Of a DNA stretch of 34,043 nucleotides, positions 8,212 through 16,234 are shown piece by piece. The position numbers were made by a program, and so were the translations under genes. Numbering within the stretch: position 1 is the first letter of the stretch; each line of letters starts with the position of its first letter. The DNA comes from Peribacillus simplex. GTDB taxonomy: Bacteria > Bacillota > Bacilli > Bacillales > DSM-1321. Location: the NCBI RefSeq assembly GCF_900156045.1, contig NZ_FTMX01000019.1, positions 1 to 34,043 on the forward strand, written 5' to 3'. Under the pieces are notes generated by a model. It ran no database searches. It had not been told where the DNA came from and saw only the letters and a program-made list of their open reading frames with translations.

Positions 8212-8234
8212 GACACATGAAGTGTCTTTTTTTT
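8212..8234 (+). terminator. Riboswitch-controlled terminator in the gltT leader
   Basis: GACAC and GTGTC form a short stem around ATGAA, followed by eight T residues, 120 bases before the gltT start codon. The left arm can also pair with an earlier ACATGTGT (8180-8187), a possible antiterminator. This makes a transcription-attenuation switch likely. Confidence 0.75.
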
Positions 8235-8355
8235 CGGCGTAAAGACAGAGTTTTTCAAAAAAAGAAAAATTACTTTCTTTTATTAGTATCTTGTTTCCCT
8301 TACCGAGACAAAAATGTTTTTGCATCAAAGACTTTATGGAAGGTGAGGAAAGTAA

Positions 8356-9615
8356 ATGAAGAAATTCAAATTAAGTTTAGCTAGCCAAATTTTCATTGGT
8401 TTAATTTTAGGGATTATCGTTGGTGCCATTTTTTATGGTAGTGAGACGGCCCAAAACTTTTTACAGCCATTCGGAGACATTTTCCTACGAATGATTAAAA
8501 TGATTGTAGTGCCGATCATCGTTTCAAGCCTTATCGTTGCTGTTGCTGGTGTAGGTGATTTGAAAGCGGTAGGTAAACTAGGTGCTAAATCAATATCATA
8601 CTTTGTTGTGGTAACTATGGTAGCGATTGCTGTTGGTTTAATTTCAGCGAATATCATCCAGCCTGGTGCTGGTGTGAATATGGACAAGCTAGAACAAACT
8701 GATATTTCTACCTATGTTGATACTGCCGAAACTAAGCAGCATGAATCGTTCGTAGATACAATCGTTCACATTGTGCCATCCAATCCAGTTAAAGCCATGG
8801 TAGAAGGCGATATGCTAGCGATCATTTTCTTCTCCGTGTTGTTTGGACTTAGTATTGCGGCCATCGGTGAAAAGGGTAAACCAGTATTCCGTTTCTTCCA
8901 AGGTGTAGCAGAAGGAATGTTCTACCTAACTAACATGGTCATGAAATTCGCTCCTATCGGTGTATTTGCACTAATCGGTGTGACTATTTCCAAATTCGGT
9001 TTGGAATCTTTAATTCCGTTAGGAAAGTTAGCGCTTTCTGTTTACGGAACAATGATTTTCTTTGTAATAGTCATTCTTGGTCTTATTGCGAAATTTGTCG
9101 GATTCAATATCTTTACTTTGATTAAACTTCTAAAAGAAGAATTGGTCCTTGCGTTCTCTACAGCAAGTTCAGAAGCGGTTCTTCCGAAAATCATGGAAAA
9201 AATGGAGAAAGCGGGATGTCCGAAACATATTGCTACATTTGTTATTCCGACTGGATACTCCTTTAACCTTGATGGTTCTACATTATACCAAGCGTTAGCG
9301 GCTATCTTCATCGCTCAAATGTACGGAATCGATTTAAGCGCGTATGAGCAAATTACGCTAATGCTAGTGTTAATGATCACGTCCAAGGGGATTGCGGGTG
9401 TACCGGGTGTATCTTTCGTAGTTCTTTTAGCGACTTTGGGAACTGTCGGTATTCCTATTGAAGGTCTAGCATTTATTGCAGGTATCGACCGTATTCTTGA
9501 TATGGGACGTACAGTAGTAAACGTTATCGGTAATTCACTTGCAGCAATCGTCATCTCTAAATGGGAAGGTCAATTCAACCCTCCTTCCAAAAAAGAATTA
9601 GAGCAAGTTTCTTAA
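8356..9615 (+). CDS. gltT: Sodium/proton:glutamate-aspartate symporter, GltT type
   Basis: A secondary transporter of the DAACS (glutamate:cation symporter) family, 419 aa, importing acidic amino acids with cations. Family landmarks are all present: hairpin 1 STASSE (268-273), the unwound helix 7 motif NLDGS (304-308), hairpin 2 SKGIAGVPG (343-351), and helix 8 residues Asp382, Arg385 and Asn389, which hold the substrate amino and side-chain carboxyl groups. The arginine fits acidic substrates rather than neutral ones. GGTGAGG lies 7 bases before the ATG. The gene is transcribed alone, from behind a c-di-AMP riboswitch and terminator to a strong terminator after the stop. The sequence closely resembles B. 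subtilis GltT from memory; a GltP name is possible. Confidence 0.93.
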   Translation: MKKFKLSLASQIFIGLILGIIVGAIFYGSETAQNFLQPFGDIFLRMIKMIVVPIIVSSLIVAVAGVGDLKAVGKLGAKSISYFVVVTMVAIAVGLISANIIQPGAGVNMDKLEQTDISTYVDTAETKQHESFVDTIVHIVPSNPVKAMVEGDMLAIIFFSVLFGLSIAAIGEKGKPVFRFFQGVAEGMFYLTNMVMKFAPIGVFALIGVTISKFGLESLIPLGKLALSVYGTMIFFVIVILGLIAKFVGFNIFTLIKLLKEELVLAFSTASSEAVLPKIMEKMEKAGCPKHIATFVIPTGYSFNLDGSTLYQALAAIFIAQMYGIDLSAYEQITLMLVLMITSKGIAGVPGVSFVVLLATLGTVGIPIEGLAFIAGIDRILDMGRTVVNVIGNSLAAIVISKWEGQFNPPSKKELEQVS

Positions 9616-9620
9616 TGAAA

Positions 9621-9659
9621 AAAATCCAGAGTGAAATGTCACTCTGGATTTTTTTTTGA
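9621..9659. terminator. Bidirectional terminator between gltT and the small broken gene
   Basis: A perfect 12-bp stem (AATCCAGAGTGA with TCACTCTGGATT, loop AATG) has T-runs on both strands. It can serve gltT rightward and the minus-strand gene at 9661-9892. Confidence 0.92.
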
Positions 9660-9660
9660 A

Positions 9661-9892
9661 TTAAAATGCACTTCCTGATTTATTGACGATCCAGAAGCGG
9701 CATTCGGAAGAGAAGGCGTGGACATCATCGTTTTCATGGAATAATTCACTTAGGTAGAAGCTCTGGATGACTGTAAACCCTGTTTCCTTATGGCAATCAA
9801 GTATTTCAAGTTGAGTTGGGATATGGGGTAAGCATTTTCTTGGAGCGTCTTTCCAGTTATCAATATATCCCCAAACTCATAAAGCCTTTCAT
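9661..9892 (-). pseudogene. Small gene with a single-base frameshift, unknown function
   Basis: On the minus strand GGAGG (9905-9901) stands 8 bases before the ATG at 9892, which reads MKGFMSLG and then stops. One base over, the frame stays open to the TAA at 9661, ending in SSECRFWIVNKSGSAF. Removing one G from the GGGG run at 9872-9869 would join both into a 76-aa protein running MKGFMSLGYIDNWKDAP and onward, including SFYLSELFHENDD. The span is 232 bases, one more than 77 codons. The terminator at 9621-9659 lies right behind it. Either the gene is newly inactivated or the extra base is a sequencing error in a homopolymer. I do not recognise the family. An alternative frame (9750-10025) reaches further upstream but has a weaker start. 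Confidence 0.6.
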
Positions 9893-10075
9893 CTTGTTTA
9901 CCTCCACACCAAATCACTTCCTCCAATGTATTTATTACTATAATGTGGATTTCACGTTTCGCACTATTTACACGATGCTGATGATGATTAATATTGGGAG
10001 CTATATAACTTATGTGAAAACCCAAAAGTTTGATAAAATAACATTATTGATTGAGAGCTCGGAGGGGGTCAGGTT

Positions 10076-10858
10076 ATGAAGAATGATAGCAATGATATCT
10101 TATATATGCATATGCAGGCTTCCGAACGGTTTGTCCTTTTTAATGGACTTAATTTTCGAGAATTCGTCTATTCGCTGCCAAATTCCTTGGATTCCATCTT
10201 ATTATTGAAGCATCAATTCGATGGTGGGGAATACAATTTGAATGTTCTGCTTGAGAGCGCTTCATCTGAAGATATTGCGAAGCTCGTTAAAGAAAATGTT
10301 CGGGCATATGGAGATTTCTGTTGGGTCGATTTTGAAGAGGCGGAAGGGCTGGATGAACTGGATGGAAGGGAAATAGCGGAACTCTTATATTTAGGACATG
10401 CTAAAACCCATCTGAGTCCCCCGTTTTTCCGTAAATTGAATAATCACTTAGTGTACCTTGCGCAGGATGATGGCTGGTTCAATAAAATTTATTTTCGTTC
10501 TCTTTCGACGTATTATATGATGTTAGGAAGCCTGATTCCGCTAAAGCTGGAGCCGCTAAAAGTAGAGAGGACGTGGCTTGGAATCAGAAAGAAAAAAGAG
10601 TTGACGGCGATTCCGGCAGAAATCATTTCTTCCTTGGCTCATATTCTGGCAGAGGGGCTCGCTTTTTCCTTTCGGGATGTAAAGTATACAAGAACGAAAA
10701 TTGAGATACCTGCATGGGTCGTAGGGGATTATTTAAACATGGATGAGATGCATGATGACTTTTCGGATAGAGATATCAATGAGCCCGATGCTTTCATTAT
10801 CTTCTATCGAAAAGAAAAGGTATGGGAAAGCGTTATTAAAAATACATCATCCTCCTGA
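10076..10858 (+). CDS. Conserved-looking protein of unknown function, 260 aa
   Basis: I do not recognise this protein. It is soluble: no signal peptide and no membrane helix. It is acidic and rich in aromatic residues (FCWVDFEE, DDGWFNKIYFRSLSTYYMM), with a basic patch at IRKKKEL near residue 175 and an acidic tail (DEMHDDFSDRDINEPD). GGAGG lies 10 bases before the ATG, so the start is well supported. Codon use and base composition resemble the neighbours, which argues for a real gene. It stands alone between the broken small gene and ddl. The C-terminus ends in serines after VIKNTSSS. Confidence 0.8.
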   Translation: MKNDSNDILYMHMQASERFVLFNGLNFREFVYSLPNSLDSILLLKHQFDGGEYNLNVLLESASSEDIAKLVKENVRAYGDFCWVDFEEAEGLDELDGREIAELLYLGHAKTHLSPPFFRKLNNHLVYLAQDDGWFNKIYFRSLSTYYMMLGSLIPLKLEPLKVERTWLGIRKKKELTAIPAEIISSLAHILAEGLAFSFRDVKYTRTKIEIPAWVVGDYLNMDEMHDDFSDRDINEPDAFIIFYRKEKVWESVIKNTSSS

Positions 10859-11171
10859 TGATCCCAATTTCGTGGATTGGATTATTTGAAATCCTCGAAT
10901 TTTTCAGGTGTAAGACTTACCATCTCATGCATAAAAGATAAGAGAGGGCGACGCACAGGGTGTGGCGATTTTATCTGCATTAACAGGCTGTAAGGGAAGC
11001 GATGGCGAATGTAATGAAAAAGAAATGTAGTGGGCTAACAGCCTGTAAATGCCCGATTGGCTCAACTAACCATCATTGGAAAAGCCCCAATGATGGAAGT
11101 TTCGCTTTATCCGTTTTAGTGTAAAGTGATACAATGAACATGGTTAAAAGAATATTGGAGGGTAATAACTC
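10859..11171 (+). other. Gene-free leader region before ddl with inverted repeats
   Basis: No gene was found in these 313 bases. Two inverted repeats stand out: ACAGGCTGT (10983-10991) with ACAGCCTGT (11038-11046), 46 bases apart, and a strong hairpin CCATCATTGG/CCAATGATGG (about 11070-11096) without a T-run. I see no match to a known riboswitch. The ddl promoter lies at the right end. Confidence 0.5.
11107..11135 (+). promoter_or_regulatory. Candidate sigma-A promoter for ddl
   Basis: TTATCC, 17-base spacer, TACAAT, ending 36 bases before the ATG of ddl. The -35 is weak. Confidence 0.45.
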
Positions 11172-12254
11172 ATGAAAACTAAACTTGGTTTGCTTTATGG
11201 TGGAAAATCTGCGGAGCATGAGGTTTCTATGCAGACGGCTTTAGCGGTCATTAAAGCTCTCGATTTAGCAAAGTTTGATATATATCCGATTTACATAACA
11301 AAAGAGGGTTCATGGATTAATGGACCAAAGTTAACAGGACCTGCTGAGAATGTGGAGGCATTGACATTTTCACCGGAAAAATCGGGCTCGCCGCTTGCCT
11401 TGCAGGCACATTCAACTGATGAAAATAGTGAATCAACAGGCTATGACGTGATTTTCCCATTGCTTCACGGACCAAATGGAGAAGATGGGACCGTACAAGG
11501 GATGCTGGAACTATTGAACCTTCCTTATGTAGGAAATGGCGTTTTAGCTTCATCAGCAGGAATGGATAAGGTCATCATGAAAAACATTTTTGCCCAGGCG
11601 GGACTTCCGCAAGTGAAATACACTTGGTTCATTCGTTCTGAATGGGAGAAGAATAAAGAAAGTGCCATTAAAAAGGTAGCGGATGAATTGGGGTACCCTT
11701 GTTTTGTCAAACCTGCCAATTTAGGCTCGAGTGTCGGTATCAGCAAATGTAACGATGCTGATGAACTGGAAAAAGCGGTAGCGGAAGCTTTTCAATTCGA
11801 TCGGAAGATCATCATTGAAGAAGGGGTCGTTGCTCGTGAACTCGAGTTTGGTATTCTCGGTAATGATGAACCGTCTTGTTCAGTGGCAGGCGAAATCATC
11901 CCTAAGAAGGACTTTGCCTTCTATGATTATTCAGCAAAATATGTAGATGGTAATTCAGCGATGGTCATTCCAGCGGAGATTTCGGAAAGCGAGTATGCAA
12001 CTTTATCCGAAATGGCCATTACTGCCTTTAAGTCATTGGATTGCTCTGGATTGGTTCGCGCTGATTTCTTCTTAACTAATGAAGGGCAAATCTATATTAA
12101 TGAAGTGAATACAATGCCTGGGTTTACTCCTTTCAGCATGTTTCCGTTATTGTGGAAGCACACAGGTGTCGATTATCCAGCGCTAATTGAAGAACTCGTG
12201 AAACTTGCCTTGGAACGTCATCAGGAAAAACAACAAATCAAATACACAGTTTGA
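11172..12254 (+). CDS. ddl: D-alanine--D-alanine ligase
   Basis: A cytosolic ATP-grasp enzyme, 360 aa, that joins two D-alanines for the peptidoglycan stem peptide. Visible landmarks are Glu17 (AEHEVSM), the glycine-rich loop NLGSSVGISK (184-192), the omega-loop FYDYSAKY with Tyr at 251-253, and metal ligands RADFF (Asp298), Glu311 and Asn313 in INEVNTMPG. The tyrosine-type omega loop is that of a D-Ala-D-Ala enzyme rather than the D-Ala-D-Lac ligases of vancomycin-resistant species. GGAGGG lies 9 bases before the ATG. murF follows and uses its product; alr, 10 kb further on, makes the D-alanine. A terminator-like hairpin separates ddl from murF. Confidence 0.97.
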   Translation: MKTKLGLLYGGKSAEHEVSMQTALAVIKALDLAKFDIYPIYITKEGSWINGPKLTGPAENVEALTFSPEKSGSPLALQAHSTDENSESTGYDVIFPLLHGPNGEDGTVQGMLELLNLPYVGNGVLASSAGMDKVIMKNIFAQAGLPQVKYTWFIRSEWEKNKESAIKKVADELGYPCFVKPANLGSSVGISKCNDADELEKAVAEAFQFDRKIIIEEGVVARELEFGILGNDEPSCSVAGEIIPKKDFAFYDYSAKYVDGNSAMVIPAEISESEYATLSEMAITAFKSLDCSGLVRADFFLTNEGQIYINEVNTMPGFTPFSMFPLLWKHTGVDYPALIEELVKLALERHQEKQQIKYTV

Positions 12255-12284
12255 TCATGCAAGTAATGTAGCAGTAAACTTCAC

Positions 12285-12360
12285 AATCCATCAAACGTTG
12301 ATTTGATGGATTCCAATCAGCAGGAACCGGTGCGATTTAAACTGGTTTCTGCTTCGTTTG
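12285..12360 (+). terminator. Two hairpins between ddl and murF
   Basis: The first (12285-12312) is a perfect AATCCATCAAA/TTTGATGGATT stem. The second (12319-12353) is a 13-bp stem with two wobble pairs, AGCAGGAACCGGT with ACTGGTTTCTGCT, followed by a poor T-rich stretch. Termination may be partial, letting some transcription reach murF. Confidence 0.5.
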
Positions 12361-12412
12361 GTTATTGGAAGTAGAGAGCGATTAACGGTTCGATGAATGT
12401 AGGAGGAACAAA

Positions 12413-13795
12413 ATGATAAAGAGAACGTTAAAACAAGTACATGAAATGGCAGAGGGATTGAATGATATCAGCCCATTCCAGTCCAAAGGAATTAATGGGG
12501 TTACCATCGATTCAAGAACGGTTAAGGAAGGATGTTTGTTCATTCCGCTTAAGGGTGGGCAGGTTGACGGCCATCAGTATGTCAAGCAAGCTTTAGCGCA
12601 AGGAGCTGCTGCTTCTTTTTGGCAAAGGGATGTTCCGAATCCTCCTAATGATTTACCGATAATCATTGTCGAAAATACCGAGAAAGCACTTCAGCAATTG
12701 GCGCGTGCTTACCGTCAACAGTTGAATATAAAAGTCATTGGGATAACAGGCAGCAACGGTAAGACGACTACGAAAGATATGACGGCTGCGTTGCTGGGCA
12801 CTACTTATAAAGTTCATAAAACCAATGGAAACTTCAATAATCATTTAGGTTTACCACTAACGGTGCTTTCTATGGAAGAGGATACTGAGGCGGCCGTTTT
12901 GGAAATGGGAATGAGCAGCCGCGGTGAAATTGAGTTCTTATCCAAAATGGCAAAGCCTGATGTAGCGATCATTACCAATATCGGTGAATCACACTTATTG
13001 GATTTAGGATCACGCGAGGAAATCGCGAATGCAAAGTTGGAAATTATCGAAGGTTTGGCGACGGATGGAACGTTGATATATCATGGTGATGAACCATTGC
13101 TTCGCAATCGGATCAAAAAGGATTTTCCTGATTTAAACGTAATATCATTTGGACGTACGGAACAAAATGATTTATATCCACAGACCATAAGCCAAGGGGC
13201 AGACAGTACCACGTTCACAATTTCAAGTGGTGAAAAGGAAGTCAATTATGAGATACCCGTATTAGGCAATCATAATGTTCTTAATGCACTGGCTGCCATC
13301 TTGGTTGCTAAAGAATTCAATGTGGAAGATTCAGCGATCCGTAAAGGTCTGTCAACCATTCAATTAACTAATATGAGGATGGAATTGGTCGAAGGCGCAA
13401 AAGGGCAGAAGATCATCAATGATGCGTATAATGCCAGTCCAACTTCAGTTAAGGCAGCAGTGGAGTTGGTTGAGGGATTATCTGGATTCGAGAAAAAGAT
13501 CCTTGTATTGGGAGATATGTTGGAGTTAGGGCCACAGGAAAAAGACTTTCATTTGAAAATTGGTGAATTGATTTCCAATGAGCGGATTGATAAGATCTTC
13601 ACGTTTGGTCCTTTAGCCGAGTTTATTGCCAAGGGAGCGAGCAAGTCTTTTTCATCGGAGCAGGTTCGTCCTTTTCAAGATAAGCAGGAGCTTATAGAGG
13701 AACTTAAGTCTTCTACACAGGGAAATGACATCATTCTCGTTAAAGCATCCAGGGGCATGAAGCTGGAGGAAGTCGTTCAAGCCCTACAAAAATAA
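12413..13795 (+). CDS. murF: UDP-N-acetylmuramoyl-tripeptide--D-alanyl-D-alanine ligase
   Basis: A Mur ligase, 460 aa, that adds D-Ala-D-Ala to the UDP-MurNAc-tripeptide, the last cytosolic step of the peptidoglycan precursor. The N-terminal domain carries TIDSRTVKEG. The central ATPase domain has the P-loop GITGSNGKTTTKD (110-122), NNHLGLPL, EMGMSSRGEI and ITNIGESHL. The C-terminal domain has NDAYNASPTSVKAA and LVLGDMLELG. GTAGGAGG lies just ahead of the ATG. A strong terminator follows. Confidence 0.97.
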   Translation: MIKRTLKQVHEMAEGLNDISPFQSKGINGVTIDSRTVKEGCLFIPLKGGQVDGHQYVKQALAQGAAASFWQRDVPNPPNDLPIIIVENTEKALQQLARAYRQQLNIKVIGITGSNGKTTTKDMTAALLGTTYKVHKTNGNFNNHLGLPLTVLSMEEDTEAAVLEMGMSSRGEIEFLSKMAKPDVAIITNIGESHLLDLGSREEIANAKLEIIEGLATDGTLIYHGDEPLLRNRIKKDFPDLNVISFGRTEQNDLYPQTISQGADSTTFTISSGEKEVNYEIPVLGNHNVLNALAAILVAKEFNVEDSAIRKGLSTIQLTNMRMELVEGAKGQKIINDAYNASPTSVKAAVELVEGLSGFEKKILVLGDMLELGPQEKDFHLKIGELISNERIDKIFTFGPLAEFIAKGASKSFSSEQVRPFQDKQELIEELKSSTQGNDIILVKASRGMKLEEVVQALQK

Positions 13796-13809
13796 AAAAG
13801 AGTAGAAAG

Positions 13810-13839
13810 GGCCGTTTCTTTTTGAAACGGCCTTTTTTT
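13810..13839 (+). terminator. Terminator of murF
   Basis: A GGCCGTTTC/GAAACGGCC stem with a T5 loop and seven T residues. It lies between convergent murF and the phosphatase gene and could hold back both. Confidence 0.9.
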
Positions 13840-13846
13840 ATCGTAC

Positions 13847-14998
13847 CTAAAAAAGTGTCCCTGCAATAATGCAGATGTCATCGTTAATCACTGAATGCCT
13901 CATCCTTGAGACCAAAAGCTCCTGAAGAAGCTCATTTGTATCGAGATGGATATTTTCAATAAATTCCTTCTTGATATTGTCAGACCGGTCAAAGGCTGAA
14001 GGAGTGGGCGTTTTAGAGAGTCCATCTGTATAGATGATGAAACGGCTTCCTGGTTCATAATGAAAGACTATTTTTTTTATGGGCAATTCGGGAATCAGTC
14101 CGCTTGGGGTGGCCCCTTCGTTTAAATTGAGAATTTGGTTGGTGCTTGGGGAATACAAGAAGGCTGAAGGAAATCCGTAGTTCACATATTCGATGTGTCG
14201 ATCCTTTGTATTCATGTATGCTATGAAAGCTGTAAAGCGAGCATGGTTTTTGTTTTCCCGATTAACTCCTTGAAATAGGTCCCGCATATGTTTGTCCAGT
14301 TCCTCTGTTATGAAAATGGGGTCTTTTACACGTTTGAATAGGTCGGGCATCAAAGTCCGTATGGACATGTTTATAAGTGCTGTATGGATGCCCTTTCCGC
14401 ATACATCGATCATTATGAAGCCGTATATCCTGTCATCAACCTCCGTCCAGTAAAATAAATCCCCTGAAAGTTCACTCGAAGGCAGGGAAAGACCTTTGAC
14501 CTCTATATCTTCATTATTGATCGACAAAGGTAAATTTGAAAGCTGTATGCCCTTTGCAATTCGCAGGCTCCTTGCTGATTTTTGGCGTATCTTTTCAAGC
14601 TCTTGTCCCTTCATTTTTGCCGAAAACAGTTGCATGCTGATGTTTTTGAGTGAATTTAATTTAATCCTGACTTCTGCTGAATCGGCAGGGACCGCCATGG
14701 TTTCATAAAAGGTCTTTTCTGGTAATGCCGGAGGTGTCTCCATTCCTAAAGCGCGTTTGTAAATGAATAAGATAGGGATTTCGTGAGATTCAGCTAAGGC
14801 AAACAAAGAAGTTTCCTGCCAAGAATCTTTTGATATGTGTAAAGGTAAAATAAATAATGACTTCATTAATTCCGTTGAATCCTTGAATAGATGACTTTGA
14901 TTGAGTGGATCCTCCAAAAAGGTGACATTCTTGTTCATTTTCTTTAAGATTCGACCAAAATCCTTACATAAAGGAACATCTATTGTGAATATATTCAT
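13847..14998 (-). CDS. PP2C/SpoIIE-family serine phosphatase with an N-terminal sensor-like domain
   Basis: A 383-aa protein. The C-terminal half (about 165-383) is a SpoIIE/RsbU-type metal-dependent phosphatase, with metal aspartates in SGDLF (Asp180), IDVCGKG (Asp198), YTDGL (Asp325) and DDICII (Asp374). A charged helical linker (about 122-150), like the one joining sensor and phosphatase in RsbU, precedes it. The first 120 residues look like an alternating alpha/beta domain, perhaps a degenerate receiver, but I see no clear phosphoacceptor. The usual NAGH motif is replaced by VNYGFPSAF. GGGGGG lies 4 bases before the ATG. Relatives dephosphorylate STAS-domain antagonists, so RsbV 13 kb away is a possible target, by inference only. 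No sigma-B promoter is seen upstream. Confidence 0.88.
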   Translation of the reverse strand: MNIFTIDVPLCKDFGRILKKMNKNVTFLEDPLNQSHLFKDSTELMKSLFILPLHISKDSWQETSLFALAESHEIPILFIYKRALGMETPPALPEKTFYETMAVPADSAEVRIKLNSLKNISMQLFSAKMKGQELEKIRQKSARSLRIAKGIQLSNLPLSINNEDIEVKGLSLPSSELSGDLFYWTEVDDRIYGFIMIDVCGKGIHTALINMSIRTLMPDLFKRVKDPIFITEELDKHMRDLFQGVNRENKNHARFTAFIAYMNTKDRHIEYVNYGFPSAFLYSPSTNQILNLNEGATPSGLIPELPIKKIVFHYEPGSRFIIYTDGLSKTPTPSAFDRSDNIKKEFIENIHLDTNELLQELLVSRMRHSVINDDICIIAGTLF

Positions 14999-15000
14999 AT

Positions 15001-16234
15001 AACCCCCCGTTGTTTTGTTGATAGGTCAATCATACTGCATTTAGACTTATTTACTATAATTTTTAGGTAAAAAGATGGAATTTTCAAAAAAAAAAACGAT
15101 TCCATATACCTGGAAATTCAAAGTGGATTCACAATAAGTCCTTTCTTTTTCCAATGGGGTGAATAATCCTTCCTGAAAAAGGTTTATTGAAACTATTTGA
15201 TTTAAACACATATCATATAAATAAATAGATGTTCGTTTTTGCAAAACATTTAAAGTGGAATGGTCTCATCAGAGAAAAGGACAAAGTCACTGAATTCCTC
15301 CTAAACTGGAACAGATTCTCCCTTAAAAAACGTTCCAGTCGGTTTCAGAAATCCCGCTTTCTTCCGAATGTCTCCAGTCTGAATTCACTTAGGCATGAAT
15401 GGATATCGTAACTAAGGTAAACCTAGTGATGAGTAAATCAGGCTGCACAATTATCAGGCGGGACTACCCAATTTCCTCGTTTTTGAAACGATCTAAAGTT
15501 TTTAGTAACTCTGAATGAGGCGATATCCTTTATTGCATTAACAGTTTGAAAATGGTAATATGAGTATGAGTTTAAATGTCTTATCATTGATGATTATTTA
15601 AAATTAATCAGGTTGAGGCAACAAAATTGTATGTTCTTACATGTTTCATGAGTTCATTCTTGAGATTATTTTAGATTAAATAGGCCGCGCGTCTGGTCAT
15701 ATATAAAAGCTGCATCTCTTGGCGGCTTTAGTAGCTATTGGGAATCAAGCCGCATTTTAGCGCTTTTCCACTTCTGCAAATCCTCAACGCACCGGGCCTG
15801 TTTTGTATAAGAATCTTGGCGCTCGTCAAGTTTTGTTCATACAGCCTTTTTAAGTCTGATGAATAATAGGTGCAGCAGCCCTCACCTGAATAAAACGGTG
15901 AAACACCCGTTTATGCTACTTTTAATTTTCCATATTGAATTTAATTTTGGTTACATGTACTTTTAAAAAGATGAGCGTATGTTAATGATAAGTCTACACG
16001 TGCGCGAAGTTAAAAATGCCAGTGAATGTCCGTACTGGTATATTTCCTTTTTAAAAAATCATATTGAGTTCATTTGAACTAAAAGGCAGACATACTTTTA
16101 GGTGATAATGATAAACTTTTTTATAAGAGATTAAGTAGAACATCCGTCATGATGATGAGGATTTGAACTAAACATCTGTGCATGATCCATGAATGCACGT
16201 GTAAATTTACGATATAAAAAGGAGTACGAAAACA
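15001..16234. other. 1.2-kb stretch without a convincing gene
   Basis: No open frame here has a ribosome site and family resemblance. A block at 15240-15420 is open for 60 codons on the plus strand and contains the inverted repeat ACTGGAAC/GTTCCAGT (15305-15339). A GC-richer block (about 15683-15920) is open on the minus strand for some 60 codons with no start codon. Both could be decayed genes or dispersed intergenic repeats. The last 300 bases, AT-rich and holding the GTGCAT/ATGCAC hairpin near 16175-16196, are probably the leader of cshA. Confidence 0.5.

Noticed and set aside
9816..10079. Plus-strand open frame of 87 codons before the 260-aa protein gene
   Set aside because: It is opposite the frameshifted minus-strand gene, has no ribosome site and runs into the start of the next gene. 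The peptide has no family look.
15047..15244. Minus-strand open frame of 65 codons upstream of the phosphatase gene
   Set aside because: Very AT-rich, no ribosome site, and it overlaps the poly-A tract near 15095; probably chance.
15229..15411. Plus-strand open frame of 60 codons in the gene-free region
   Set aside because: No ribosome site and a low-complexity basic peptide. It may be part of a repeat block; treated as non-coding.
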